DNA from: Fomes fomentarius | Taxonomy: Eukaryota > Basidiomycota > Agaricomycetes > Polyporales > Polyporaceae | Assembly: GCA_022606135.1 (NCBI GenBank) | Contig: JABYQN010000003.1 | Location: forward strand, 620,001 to 684,000 | Length of the DNA: 64,000 bases | Reading direction: 5' to 3' | Part shown: positions 52,178 to 64,000 of the stretch, one piece after another | How the letters are laid out: each line of letters opens with the position of its first letter | Position numbering within the stretch: the first letter of the stretch is position 1 | Notes under the pieces: model-generated | Database searches by the model: none | What the model saw: only the letters and a program-made list of their open reading frames with translations | What the model was told of the DNA's origin: nothing | Position numbers and translations under genes: made by a program

Positions 52178-53699
52178 TTACGTCCTGTAGTCTCCGTTGA
52201 TCCTCACGTATTCCTAGAATCGGCCTTAGCTCTATCACATTGCGCAAAGAAACCGATAACAAACTCACGTAGCTGAAGTCACAAGTCCAGTACTTCGCAC
52301 TCTCCGCACCGATACCGAGTTCGATCTTGATCTCCAAGTCCTCCTGGCTGATTATCTCCTTTGCGCGGGCCTCGTCGACCTTCTCAGGCTCGCCGTGTAC
52401 CAACAAGGGCAACGGTGCTGTGCCGTCCGTGGGGATGAAGGAAACATTCACGCGCGATGGATTGAGGGGCTCCGAAAGCTGGATAGAGCCAGTGGCCGAG
52501 AGAATACGCCCCCAGCTGCGAGGTGTGAGGTGTGATCAGCATCTCTGCTAAAAAATAGAGTGATACCGAGATTCGTACTTCGCGTCCTCCCCAAAGAGAG
52601 CAGTTTTGACGAGCGCGGACGTGGATATCCGCGAGGCAACAGCGTGCGCGTCCTTGTAAGTCGGCGCTCCTTCCACGGATACGGTGACGAACTTCGTCGC
52701 TCCCTCACCATCGCGCACGACGAGCTGGGCGAGATCCGCGGCGAATGCGGTGAGTTCCTGTTTGAAAACTTCGTATGACAGGGGGTCGTGCTCTTCGTCA
52801 ATCTCGGGCTCCTCGCTTGACGTCGCAGCGCCGTTCGCGAGGACAATGATGGTGTCGTTGGTCGACTGCTCTCCGTCGACGCTGATAGAGTTGAAGCTTC
52901 GGTCGACCGCATAGTTCAGGGCTGATTGCAGACTGCGAGGGGTGATCGCTGCATCTGTGAGGACGCATGCGAGAAGGGTAGCGTGCAGCTGTCCGGCAGG
53001 AGGACCCATGTCAGGGTGAATCATTCCAGCGCCCTTGTCAATGCCAGCCAAGCGGTACTCCTTGTCCTTGATTGTAAACTTTCGCGCCCGCAGTTTTGGG
53101 AAGGTGTCGGTGGTCATGAACCCGCGAGCAGCACGTTCCCATGCCTCGAAGGTAGAGCCTAGAGTACGAGTGCCGGAAGTGACCTGGGAGCGAATACCAT
53201 CGAGTATCTTTGCGATGGGGAGGGTCTGGCCGATGACACCAGTAGACATGACTAACGTTTCGCTCGAAGATTGTGGATCAGGGAGAAGCGTATCGGTAGC
53301 GCGTGCCATGGCCCATGCGTCCTCCATGCCCTGTTTCCCTGTCACGGCATTCGCGCATCCGCTGTTCACGACGATCGCTCGCGCGCGACCATCGGTGCTG
53401 TGGAGCACCTCTTGTGATACGATGACGGGAGCGGCCTTGAATGCGTTCTTGGTGAAGCATGCGGCCGCGCTTGTTGGGCGCGAGGAAGTGGATAGGATGA
53501 CGGCGAGATCGAGGATTTCGGGCTTCTTCTTGACACCACAATGCAGACCGGTCAGGACGTACCCTTTGGGGAACACAGTATCGGGGAGGGGTGCATGAAG
53601 GTGAGCCTTTGAAGGGATTGCTTTTGTGACGATGGTCGTAGTAGAGGAAGACGAAAACCTTGTCCAGACCGCAGGGAGTGTACGGGCGGTGAACAACAT
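52178..53699 (-). CDS. ARG7: Mitochondrial ornithine/glutamate N-acetyltransferase (ArgJ type)
   Basis: Bifunctional enzyme of the arginine acetyl cycle: transfers acetyl from N-acetylornithine to glutamate and, in many fungi, also uses acetyl-CoA. The Ntn-like precursor is self-cleaved before a Thr; here the site is QLHATLLACVLTDAA with Thr of ATLL as nucleophile. Other family segments are GVKKKPEILDLAVI, AAACFTKNAFKAAPV, VVNSGCANAVTG, STGVIGQTLPI, GIDKGAGMIHPDM, SFNSISVDGEQSTNDT, LVVRDGEGATKFVT and, after an intron, NWGRILSATG. The end is SYEYVRINGDYRT, completed by a small last exon with stop at 52178. The start at 53699 (MLFTARTLPAVWTRFSSSS) gives a mitochondrial-type presequence; an in-frame ATG at 53849 would precede it with an implausible extension. 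It is divergent from ribosomal eL33. Confidence 0.97.
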
Positions 53700-54173
53700 G
53701 TGTCTACGCTGTTGAGCTGGCAAATGCTGTCGATCGTGAGTGGACACGTCTATGAGCAAGACACGATGAAGGCGGCGGAATTCGGAGCGAAAGAACGGAT
53801 ATATTTCCTGCGGTTCGAGCTCAAACAAGTATAGACAACTGGCGAGCAAGATACGACTGGCTACCTACAAGAATAGCAGGCCGCGATCCGAGGAAGACTT
53901 TTGCTCTCCCACCGCTCCGTTACTCGCGTGCGTCGAGTGGAAGAGGCCGACGACTGAGTGCAGCGCTGTTCGCTGCGTCGATGGTGAAGAATAGACAGTA
54001 CTTTCCAATTCGTGACTTGGGGCATTCGTCCACGTTCCCACGCTCAGTCACCAATACGGCATCCGACCGGCTCCTGCCGAAACGGGCGCTCAGCTGCACA
54101 CTCACTCTGGCAAAATCTGCAACTGTCGACAGCAGCAAGTTCACGCATCCGACACCGGCCGACCGACCAAGCA
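53700..54173. promoter_or_regulatory. Divergent promoter region, ARG7 / ribosomal eL33
   Basis: 474 bp separate the two start codons on opposite strands, so both promoters must be here. No recognised element was identified by eye. Confidence 0.45.
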
Positions 54174-54922
54174 ATGGGCTCTACAAGGTGAGATCATGCT
54201 TCTGTGTTGCAGGAGGGTACTATCTAGTATTCTGGAGGATCCGAGAGGGCGTAGGATGGTAGGGAGGGGTTGGATGGAGACCCGAAGAATCGGATGTCGG
54301 CGCTCTCAGTGGACGGCTCAAAGTCAAGACCTATCTGTGCCTCAATCTCTGCTTGTTTGCCTCCTTGCTGTCTCGCCTGTGCCCACTCGAACAACCCCTT
54401 GCATCTCTATGAATTGTATGGCTCATCATGCGCTCGATTCCGCAGACTTTACTCCAAGGGCCGCGTTCTTGGCCACAAGCGGTCCAAGCGCAACAGTAGC
54501 CCCAACACTTCCCTCCTCCAAATTGAGGGCGTTGCCTCCAAGGAGGACGCCCAATTCTACCTGGGCAAGGTGCGTGCAATCATGACCGCCCCGATGGGGA
54601 CGCATGAGGCCAACTACCATAATTGCAGCGTGTCGCGTACATCTACCGGGCAAAGACGGAGGTTCGGGGCTCGAAGGTTCGCGTGATCTGGGGGTGAGTA
54701 GCCATCCTATACCCTTGCAAGCAGCTTTTGAAGGTATTCATGGCAGCCGTGTTACTCGTCCGCACGGCAACTCCGGTGTTGTAAAAGGGAAGTTCCGGTC
54801 GAACTTGCCCCCACATGCATTTGGTGCGAGCGTCCGGGTGGTATGTCTGTTGTCACAATCTCCTTGCACAATCCAGCACTGAACAATCCACTCAATAGAT
54901 GCTTTACCCCTCCAACCTCTAA
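54174..54922 (+). CDS. RPL33: 60S ribosomal protein eL33 (L35Ae family)
   Basis: Large-subunit ribosomal protein of the eukaryote/archaea-specific L35Ae family. Five exons give a complete protein of about 108-110 residues. MGSTR is split by a 258-nt first intron (54188-54445) and joins [16 protein letters not shown], then [20 protein letters not shown]. An intron follows, then [22 protein letters not shown], an intron, [31 protein letters not shown], an intron and MLYPSNL. The [10 protein letters not shown] and NLPPHAFG signatures are diagnostic and all junctions restore frame. The long first intron just after the start is typical of fungal ribosomal protein genes. I looked there for C/D or H/ACA snoRNA boxes and saw none. 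Confidence 0.97.
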
Positions 54923-55500
54923 ACAGACTCCCTACATCCCATATTGTCGCCCGCAATGCTGTTATACGCTCATGTATCGCAAACACTATAACATGCCCCA
55001 TGATTGCATGCATTTCGCACTGTGTATCACTACCGTATTAGTTGACTGTCCATCCATGTCAGTCTCGCGAATGCGTTCGTCACTCAGCAACGCATCGGGC
55101 CCGTGGCGCCGCGCAGATATAATCTTCTTTGCAGGAGAGCTCTAACATTTTTGTGACGGGCTCTGACCTCCGGTGCTGATTCACAGTCGTTGAGTTATTA
55201 GTGGTGTCCGTGTGTTCTGTTCTTATCCTGGGGACGCGTGCATTGTAGTTGCCAGCCAGCAATATCCTCTATGGGCGATATCTCGCCCTCGTTGGGGGCT
55301 TTGGAGGCGCCGATCGAGAGTATTCCAGCCAACTTCCGGGATATTAAGATCCCCAGAGCGTCATTACGTAATCTCAATATGTTGGGGATGCATGGGTATC
55401 CTTGAGTGTAAGCTTTTAAGCTGCTCCGTCCACCTCCACCTCCGGGCTCCCATCCTTCCCTTGGTCCACGTCCTGGTCACCCTCACCCTTTCCTTCTGCC
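54923..55500. other. Intergenic, upstream of acetyl-CoA carboxylase
   Basis: Tandem spacer of about 580 bp. The last 60 bases before 55501 are strongly CT-rich (CTCACCCTTTCCTTCTGCC), consistent with a leader of a highly expressed gene. Confidence 0.45.
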
Positions 55501-58500
55501 ATGTCTACTTACGACCATTCAAGAGTTGCCCATTTCATTGGTGAGTCGCGACGAATACAACATATTCGCGCTAAGCGTGACGGCGATCACAGGCGGTAAC
55601 TCTCTCGAAAAGGCTCCGTCTGGGCCAGTCACCGACTTCGTGAAGCAGCTTGGAGGACATACAGTCATCACAAAGGTGAGCTACCAGATACAGACTCATG
55701 AGATGGAACGAGGGGCATGGGTCGGGAGTGGAGTAGATCTGTATTCCGAGCGGGTCGCATGCTCTGCGCAGACGACGCGTCGCGCTTGTCACGCTGCTTG
55801 ACGCGCCGGGCGTGACCTAGGTTTGCCCGCTGCGCTATACCTTCCTGTCTTCGCCAACAGTCATGTCGAGTACGACGAATTGCATGGATGGCGCGTGGAT
55901 CGAACGCATCTCGGCTACGTCCACTTGCGCAATCAATTCTACGATCGCTGCCGTATCTCGGTGCACGCGTCTGCCCATGAGGAGGTTGTACACGTGCTGG
56001 ATACCATCCTGGAGCTCTTTCCCGCGCATAGGCGACTTATACTGACTATCCATCTGTCAGGTCCTCATCGCGAATAATGGTATGCAATATCTTGCCGTCC
56101 ATGCATTACCTCTGACCTCGCCGTAGGTATCGCTGCTGTCAAGGAGATTCGTTCCATTCGGCAATGGAGTTACGAGACGTTTGGTACCGAACGCGCTATC
56201 GAATTTACCGTAATGGCTACGCCAGAAGACCTCAAGGTGAACGCGGAGTATATTCGGATGGCCGACCGCTACGTAGAGGTCCCAGGAGGTTCGAACAACA
56301 ACAACTACGCAAATGTCGACCTTATTGTCGATGTCGCGGAGCGCGCTGGCGTGCACGCTGTCTGGGCTGGCTGGGGACATGCGTCGGAGAACCCGCGACT
56401 ACCTGAGACTCTTGCCGCCAACAAAATTGTATTCATCGGGCCCCCAGGGAGCGCCATGCGTAGTCTGGGAGACAAGATCTCCAGTACGATTGTCGCGCAA
56501 AGCGCAGACGTGCCGACCATGGCGTGGTCTGGTTCTGGTATCACGAAGACGGAGCTCTCGGCGGATGGTTTCGTGACTGTCCCGGATGATGTCTACAAGG
56601 CAGCATGTGTGACGACAGTGGAGGGGGGATTGGCGAGGGCAGAGGAGATCGGCTTCCCGGTCATGATTAAGGCTTCGGAGGGTGGTGGAGGCAAGGGTAT
56701 ACGCAAGGTCGACGCTGCAGAGGGTTTCAAAAACGCGTTCCATGCGGTGGCAGGAGAGATACCTGGTGCGTTCGCTTTGTGCTACGATGTGTGGCATACA
56801 CTCACTTTGACGGCACAGGTTCCCCAATCTTCATCATGAAGCTTGCTGGCCAGGCGCGCCACTTAGAGGTCCAGCTCCTTGCTGACCAGTACGGCAATGC
56901 AATCTCTTTATTCGGTCGTGATTGCTCTGTGCAGCGACGGCACCAAAAGATCATCGAAGAGGCTCCAGTCACGATTGCCGGCCAGGAGACATTTGAACAG
57001 ATGGAACGCGCTGCAGTTCGACTTGCCAAGCTTGTCGGTTATGTTAGTGCGGGAACGGTAGAATGTAAGGTCCCAGCACTACTCTCAGGCATTTTGTACT
57101 CAAGATCCATTTTTAGACCTCTATAGTCATGCTGAGGACGTCTTTCACTTCCTGGAGCTCAACCCCCGTCTTCAGGTCGAGCACCCTACGACGGAAATGG
57201 TTTCCGGTGTCAATCTTCCCGCCGCTCAATTGCAAATTGCGATGGGGATTCCTCTTCACCGCATCCGTCACATCCGGCAGCTTTATGGGGTCGCACATAA
57301 CGGCACGTCTGAGATCGATTTTGACATGGTTGACCCAGAGGCTAGCAAGCTCCAGCGCAAGCCTCGTCCTAAAGGTCACGTCATCGCTGTTCGTATCACC
57401 GCGGAGAATCCAGACGCGGGTTTCAAGCCGTCTTCCGGTTCGCTGCAGGAGCTCAACTTCCGTTCGAGCACCAATGTCTGGGGGTACTTCTCCGTTGGTA
57501 GCGCGGGTGGTCTTCACGAGTTCGCAGACTCCCAGTTCGGTCACATCTTCGCATATGGCGAAGATCGCGCGGAGTCAAGGAAGAACATGGTTGTCGCCTT
57601 GAAGGAGCTGAGTATCCGTGGTGACTTCCGCACGACCGTCGAGTACCTCATCAAGTTGCTGGAGCTGCGGGCCTTCGAGGAGAACACCATCACGACTGGT
57701 TGGTTGGACTCTCTCATCAGCGACAAGCTTACAGCGGAGCGCCCTGATCTTACCCTCGCGGTCATTTGCGGTGCGGTGACGAAGGCGTATATTGCGTCGG
57801 AGGCATGCTGGGGCGAATACAAGCGCATCCTTGACAAGGGACAGGTTCCGTCTCGCGATGTACTCAAGACCGTCTTCGGGATCGACTTCATATACGACAA
57901 CGTCCGATACTCCTTCACTGCCACGCGCTCGTCGACAACGCTCTGGACGCTGTACCTCAACGGCGGACGGACTATGGTTGGAGCGCGCGGCTTGGCTGAT
58001 GGCGGCCTCTTGGTTCTGCTTGACGGCAAGAGCCATTCTGTCTACTGGAGAGAGGAAGTCGGGGCGTTGCGTGTGATGGTCGATTCGAAGACATGCTTGA
58101 TTGAGCAAGAGAACGACCCCACTCAGCTGAGGAGTCCTAGTCCCGGAAAACTGGTCCGTTTCCTCGTCGAGAGCGGCGACCATATCAACGCGGGTGAGCA
58201 ATACGCCGAGATCGAGGTGTGTATGCCATCGGTGTCATAGCAGAAATCGTTTTAACATCATATACGCGCCCATCAGGTCATGAAGATGTACATGCCTCTC
58301 GTCGCTTCGGAAGACGGTATCGTTCAGTTCGTGAAGCAGCCCGGAGTCAGCCTCGAGCCTGGCGACATCCTTGGTATCCTTACTCTGGACGATCCCGCGC
58401 GCGTGAAGCACGCGAAGCCGTTCGAGGGTCTGCTTCCTGTGCTGGGTACTCCCAGTGTCATCGGAAATAAGCCTCACCAACGTATGCATTTCTATCTTGA

Positions 58501-61500
58501 CATCCTCAACAACATCCTCGACGGCTACGACAACCAGGCAGTCATGGCGTCAACGCTGAAAGACCTTATCGCCGTGTTGCAGAACCCCGAGCTCCCCTTC
58601 TCAGAGGTCTCCGCCATTCTAGCCACGTTGTCCGGTCGTATGCCCGCGAAGTTGGAGGAGAGCATTCGCGCTGCTATCGACCTCGCCAAAAGCAAAGGCG
58701 AAGGCGCGGAATTCCCGGCACATCGCATCCAGAAGCTCATCGACCATTTCCTAGAGGACAACGTCCGCGCCCAAGACCGCACCATGCTTCGCAACCAGAT
58801 CAGCACGCTGCTCTCCGCCACCGAACGGTACGAGGGCGGTCTGAAGATGCACGAGACCAACGTGATCGCTGGCCTGCTCGCTCGTTACGAAGAGACTGAA
58901 AAGCTCTTCGGTGGCAGCATTGAGGCACGTGTTTTGACGCTCCGAGAGCAAAACAAGGACCACTTGGACAAGGTCGTGTCGCTCGTGCTCAGCCACATCA
59001 TGGCCCAGAGGAAGGGTCGTCTCGTGATGGCCATCTTGGACCACGTCAAGAACAGTGGTTTGACTGTTACCGACCCCGACTCGCGTTTGTACCAGGTGCT
59101 TCAGGGCTTGGCTGCTCTCGAGGCGAGGTGAGTGATCTACTTGCTGTTAGAAGGCTTGACACAAGGACACTTCTAACATACGATGATAGGTCGTCCACCC
59201 AAGTCTCCCTCAAGGCCCGCGAGGTATTGATCTCATGCCAAATGCCCTCGTACGAGGAACGTCGCGCCCAGATGGAGGCTATCATGAAAGCTTCCGTGAC
59301 AAATAGTTACTATGGCGAGCCCGGGTCGGCCGTTAGGTGTGGACACATCCCTCCAATTGCTCGAGAGTTCACGATATTGATGTCGACACTAGGACTCCGT
59401 CCATGGACGTCCTGAGAGAGCTCGTTGACTCCAGATACACCGTATATGATGTTTTGCCGACGTTCTGGAATTACACTGGACAAGAGATCATTCATGGTGG
59501 GTTTGCCCTGTCCCCAAGCATAGTGGTTGTTAATAGTTGGGCCATAGCTGCCCTTGAGGTCTATGTTAGGCGCGCGTATAAGGCATATACTCTGCTGTCA
59601 GTCGACTACGAGGAGGGTGACGGCATGGACGATGGTGATGCACCCAGTGTCATCACTTGGCGATTCAACCTGGGACAATCTCATTCGCCGCCTTCGACGC
59701 CCCGCCTTGGAAGAGAGTGAGTACAAAACAGATGTCCTAGCGTTGAAGTCGACTCATACGTTCATGTCATCTAGTGAACCTCCCCGTAGACAGGCGTCAG
59801 TGAGCGACTTGACGTACATGATCAACACGCACCAGAAGCAGCCCCTTCGTACTGGTGCTATCGCATCCTTCCCTAACCTCGAAGCCCTCAAGCGTGGCTT
59901 CGACAAGGTCGTGGCTACGCTCCCTTTGTTCGATCCTCAGGAGTATCACCAGCGTTATGGCGCCAACAACCAGCCTCCAAACGTGCTGAACATGGCACTG
60001 CGTATTTTCAATGACGCGGACGACATGTCAGAAGACGCTTGGTACGAGAAGGCCGTCGAGCTGGTCAATGGTCACCGTGAAATCCTGACTCGTCGAGGCG
60101 TCCGCCGCGTTTCCATCCTCATCTGTCGGCCTGGCCAATATCCAATCTACTACACTCTACGTGAGATGGGTGGCTCGTGGAGCGAAGAACAGTCCATCCG
60201 TCACATCGAGCCCGCCCTTGCCTTCCAACTCGAGCTCAGTCGTCTGTCTAACTACAATCTCACCCCATGTTTCACGGAGAGCAAGCAGCTCCACATCTAT
60301 CACGCTGTCGCTCGCGAGAACCAGTTGGACAACCGCTTCTTCATACGTGCTCTGGTTCGCCCTGGTCGTATTCGTGGCAGCATGAACACGGCCAAGTACC
60401 TCATTACCGAGACAGACCGTCTGGTCACCACGATTTTAGACGCTCTTGAGGTCGTCTCCGCCCAGCACCGCAACGCTGACTGCAACCACATCTTCATGAA
60501 CTTCATTTACAACCTTCCTGTGACGTATGAGGATGTCCTCGAGGCTATCTCCGGGTTCATCGAGCGCCATGGCAAGAGGCTCTGGCGCCTCCATGTCACT
60601 GGTTCTGAGATCCGCATCGTACTCGAGGACCAAGACGGCAACGTGACGCCAATCCGCTGTGTCGTCGAGAACGTCTCTGGTTTCATCGTCAACTACCACG
60701 GCTACCAGGAGATCACAACTGAGAGGGGTACCACCATCCTGAAGTCTATCGGGGAGAAGGGCCCACTGCACCTGCAGCCAGTTCATCAGGCGTATCCCAC
60801 GAAGGAGTCGTTGCAGCCGAAACGATACCAGGCTCACCTCATCGGTACCACCTACGTCTACGACTTCCCTGACCTATTCTCCAAAGCACTCAGTAACGTC
60901 TGGACGAAGGCGCGCTTGCTGAACTCGAACTTGACCATTCCGAAGAAGATCTTCGAGTCGAAGGAACTCGTCCTCGACGAGCATGATCAGCTCGTGGAGG
61001 TTGACCGTGCCCCCGGCAACAACACCGTGGGTATGGTCGGATGGGTCTTCATACTCCGCACGCCTGAGTACCCTGACGGTCGCCGTGCTGTGGTCATCGC
61101 GAACGACATTACCTACAAGATCGGCTCGTTCGGCCCGGCCGAGGATCAGTTCTTCTACCTTTGCTCTCAATACGCACGTGGCCGCGGTCTCCCTCGCATC
61201 TACCTTTCTGCCAACTCTGGTGCGCGTATCGGTCTCGCCGAGGAGGTCATGAACCTGTTCTCTGTCGCATGGAGCGACCCTGAGCGCCCTGAGAAGGGTA
61301 TTGAGTATCTCTACCTAACCCATGACAACTTCCTCAAAGTGCAGGAGAAGGCCGCTGCCGCCATTCACACTGTCGAGGTCGAGGAGAACGGCGAGTGTCG
61401 CCACAAGATCACCGACATTATCGGCCTCCAGGACGGTCTTGGTGTCGAGTGTTTGAAGGGCTCAGGCCTCATCGCGGGCGAGACCTCGCGTGCCTACGAC

Positions 61501-63177
61501 GACATCTTCACGATTACGCTCGTCACTGCTCGTTCCGTGGGTATTGGTGCCTACCTCGTACGTCTTGGAGAGCGAGCCGTCCAGGTCGAGGGTCAACCCA
61601 TCATTCTCACTGGAGCCCCTGCGCTCAACAAGGTCCTTGGCCGCGAGGTCTACACGTCCAATTTGCAGCTCGGTGGCACCCAAATCATGCACAAGAACGG
61701 TGTCTCTCACCTGACCGCAAGCAGCGACTTAGAAGGCGCCACTCACATCATTGATTGGCTTTCTTACGTTCCCGAGTGCAAAGGTGCACCTTTGCCAGTT
61801 CTCGACCTTGCTGATCCGTGGGACCGCGACATCGGTTATGTTCCGCCGAAGGGTCCCTACGATCCGCGCTGGTTCATCGAGGGCAAGCAGGACGAGAACG
61901 CGTCCGACTGGCTCCCAGGGTTCTTCGACCGCGGCTCGTTCCAGGAGACGCTCAGTGGTTGGGCGCAAACTGTTGTCGTTGGACGTGCACGACTCGGTGG
62001 AATCCCTATGGGCGTCATCGCGGTCGAGACTAGAACCATTGAACGAATTGTTCCCGCAGACCCCGCCAACCCGTCGTCGTTCGAGCAGCGTATCATGGAA
62101 GCAGGTCAGGTGTGGTACCCTAACTCGGCATATAAGACCGCGCAAGCGATATTCGACTTCAACCGCGAAGGCCTCCCTTTGATCATCTTCGCTAACTGGC
62201 GTGGATTCTCGGGTGGTCAGCAGGACATGTACGACGAGATTCTCAAACAAGGCTCCAAGATCGTCGACGGGCTCTCGAGTTACAAGCAACCCGTGTTCGT
62301 CTACATTGTTCCTCACGGCGAGCTTCGTGGCGGTGCCTGGGTTGTTCTGGACCCGTCAATCAACTCCGAGCAGATGGAAATGTATGCAGACGTCGAGGCT
62401 CGTGCAGGTGTGCTCGAACCTGAGGGTATCGTCGAGATCAAGATGCGTCGGGACAAGATTCTGAAGGTCATGGAACGTCTGGATGCCACGTACGCAGGCT
62501 TGAAGAAGGACAGTATAGATGTGGGGAAGTCTCCGGAGGAACGCGCTGCCGCTGCGGATGCACTGGCAAAGAGGGAGATACTCCTGCAGCCAACCTACAA
62601 GCAGATTGCACTGCTGTACGCTGATCTTCACGAGTGCGTGTTGTATATTTTCTATATGCTCTGACCATGCTGTTAACCCTCACAAAGCCGTACCGGTCGC
62701 ATGGAAGCGAAGGGATGCGCGAAGGCGATGGATTGGAAGGATGCTCGCCGCCGCTTCTACTGGGCCGTTCGTGCGAAGGTCGCCCGCTCTGCAGCGTTGG
62801 CGCAATTGGCTGAAGCTAGCCCCGACTCAACTTACGACTACCGTGTCCAGATCTTGGGATCCATTGCCGGCATCGAAGATGTCACTGATCCTCGCGCGAT
62901 CGCTGAAGCCATTGAAAAGCTCGACCTGACCAACACCATCACTCAGCTCAAGGCAGATCATCTGGCACATCGTCTGCTCGAGCTCGCTAACGAGGACAAG
63001 AGGGCCACCATTGATGGCCTCGTCCGTCTGGTCGATGGCCTCGGCGACGATGACAAGCTCGCTTTGATTGCTGCGCTGCAAAATTCCAGTCGCTCTCCTG
63101 GTGAGTGTTGCTAGAACAAGTCTCGGATTGCCTTACTTACCGGCTGCTTAGGTCCTCCCTCGTACGCCTCCCCTTGA
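55501..63177 (+). CDS. ACC1: Acetyl-CoA carboxylase, complete multifunctional enzyme
   Basis: Cytosolic biotin enzyme making malonyl-CoA, the first committed step of fatty acid synthesis. Biotin carboxylase: [31 protein letters not shown], the ATP-grasp loop [58 protein letters not shown]. Biotin carrier: EVMKMYMPL with the biotin-accepting Lys. A central domain follows ([18 protein letters not shown] region through [17 protein letters not shown]). Carboxyltransferase: [112 protein letters not shown]. The start [15 protein letters not shown] is split by an intron. A 385-nt intron (55676-56060) follows VITK, about ten further introns are short, and a final intron places the stop at 63177. Predicted length is about 2,230 residues, matching fungal ACC1. 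No frameshift is seen. Confidence 0.98.
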
Positions 63178-63672
63178 AGATTGATACTAGATTAGAGCGC
63201 AATGCGCACTCTCTATTGTTGTAGCACTATAATATCCGACCCCGCACGCTCAATCCTTCTGACGCTTTGCATGCCCCTTGTTGTTGCACGAATGCCCTCA
63301 CTATACAACATCTGATGATTAGACGCATGTAATGGATCACGACCGCAATGCATGACTCCTTCCGCTCCAACGTCCCAAATTTCGATGTTCATGGTCCGGA
63401 TCGAAACGTCCTCTATTGCGAGCAATAGTGCATCACACATACGATGGGGTCAATGGAGTTAGCACAAGTTGACAACCGAGTATTGTTGATGATTGCGGCC
63501 CAGCCAAATTGGACAATACATAAGGCACCGATACAAACGACGATTCAACAAGAAAACACGGCGATCGTACATATAAGATCCTGTGAACGGACGAATTAGA
63601 CTGTCTTGATATCGACCCTGAATTGAAGATCCTCCCCGCCCTCAAAGGCTCAATGTGCCGATTGATCACTGA
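63178..63672. other. Spacer between converging genes
   Basis: About 500 bp between the stop codons of ACC1 and the cut minus-strand gene. Nothing specific is visible apart from AT-rich downstream sequence. Confidence 0.4.
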
Positions 63673-64000
63673 TCATGCGAATTTGGAGCCATCGGGACTT
63701 GCATCATGGTGCGCATCGCTGGAAAGAGAACGCACAACAACCTCAGTCATCACCTCGGACGCAGCCGACTGGGTTGAGGCGCCAAGTTCCCTGTTGAGAG
63801 ATGTTCACGCTCAGTGCAAGGAAAGTACGACAATGTGGCGTACCTTGTAATCTCCTTGTACAGTTTAAACGCATCCTTTGTATCCTGGAGGAGATCGTTT
63901 AGAAGCTCTTGATTGGCAGAATCAAGTGACTCGGAGCTCTGGTCTTGGGGCGAAAGCTGATATTCTTGATCACGCGAATCGAGTATCTGACGAAGAACTA
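63673..64000 (-). CDS. C-terminal part of an unrecognised gene, cut by the window edge
   Basis: Two exons on the minus strand. The edge exon reads VLRQILDSRDQEYQLSPQ, then SANQELLNDLLQDTKDAFK and LYKEITR; an intron of about 55 nt joins it to ELGASTQSAASEVMTEVV, ending DGSKFA with stop at 63673-63675. The segment is acidic and helical with Gln/Ser-rich patches. Too little is present to name a family. The junction (donor GTACGC, acceptor CAACAG) restores frame. Confidence 0.55.

Noticed and set aside
54188..54445. First intron of the eL33 gene as a host for a snoRNA
   Set aside because: I looked for C/D boxes with terminal stem and H/ACA boxes and saw none that fit.
55823..56077. 84-codon frame just before the biotin carboxylase exon
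   Set aside because: It lies inside the long ACC1 intron; the conserved protein runs from VITK directly to VLIANNG, so the frame is not part of the enzyme.

Overview
This 64 kb window is nuclear DNA of a basidiomycete fungus, most likely an Agaricomycete. Genes are dense and intron-rich (mostly 45-65 nt GT-AG introns), several housekeeping genes have typical fungal architecture, and the scaffold gene near 33 kb has a RING-PH-VWA layout reported from basidiomycetes. No rRNA, tRNA, CRISPR array or bacterial-type operon was recognised. All identifications come from reading translated exons and motifs by eye. Intron positions were joined by hand where the reading frame allowed, so coordinates give the span from start codon to stop codon including introns.

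Left part (1-16.8 kb): the last codons of a cut gene, an AGC-type Ser/Thr kinase, a weakly supported region (4.7-8 kb), a disordered orphan protein, and dynactin p24 head-to-head with the NASP/Sim3 histone chaperone. Gamma-glutamyl phosphate reductase (proline synthesis) follows. Middle-left (16.8-29.7 kb): an AP180/CALM endocytic adaptor diverges from a GH47 alpha-mannosidase, then come glycerol kinase, a roughly 1 kb element with inverted ends and no coding capacity, and a single-exon orphan.

Middle (30.8-45 kb): a protein of about 1,200 residues with RING-H2, PH and VWA domains, the composition of the Ste5/Far1 pheromone MAPK scaffold family. It is followed by about 5 kb without a supported gene and two more orphan disordered proteins, one with a C-terminal RGG-rich tail.

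Right part (45.6-64 kb): COQ6 (ubiquinone synthesis), a Lys/Ala-rich protein with an N-terminal hydrophobic segment, a small coiled-coil protein, the arginine-pathway ornithine acetyltransferase (ArgJ type) divergent from ribosomal protein eL33, the complete multifunctional acetyl-CoA carboxylase, and the 3' end of an unrecognised gene.

Most genes are single housekeeping loci with no evident shared pathway. PRO2 and the ArgJ-type gene both draw on glutamate metabolism but lie 37 kb apart, so I infer no cluster. The items most worth follow-up are the RING-PH-VWA scaffold, the array of Prk1-type phosphorylation motifs in the AP180 homologue, the inverted-repeat element, an inferred GC-AG intron in dynactin p24, and the small ETTM-repeat coiled-coil gene.
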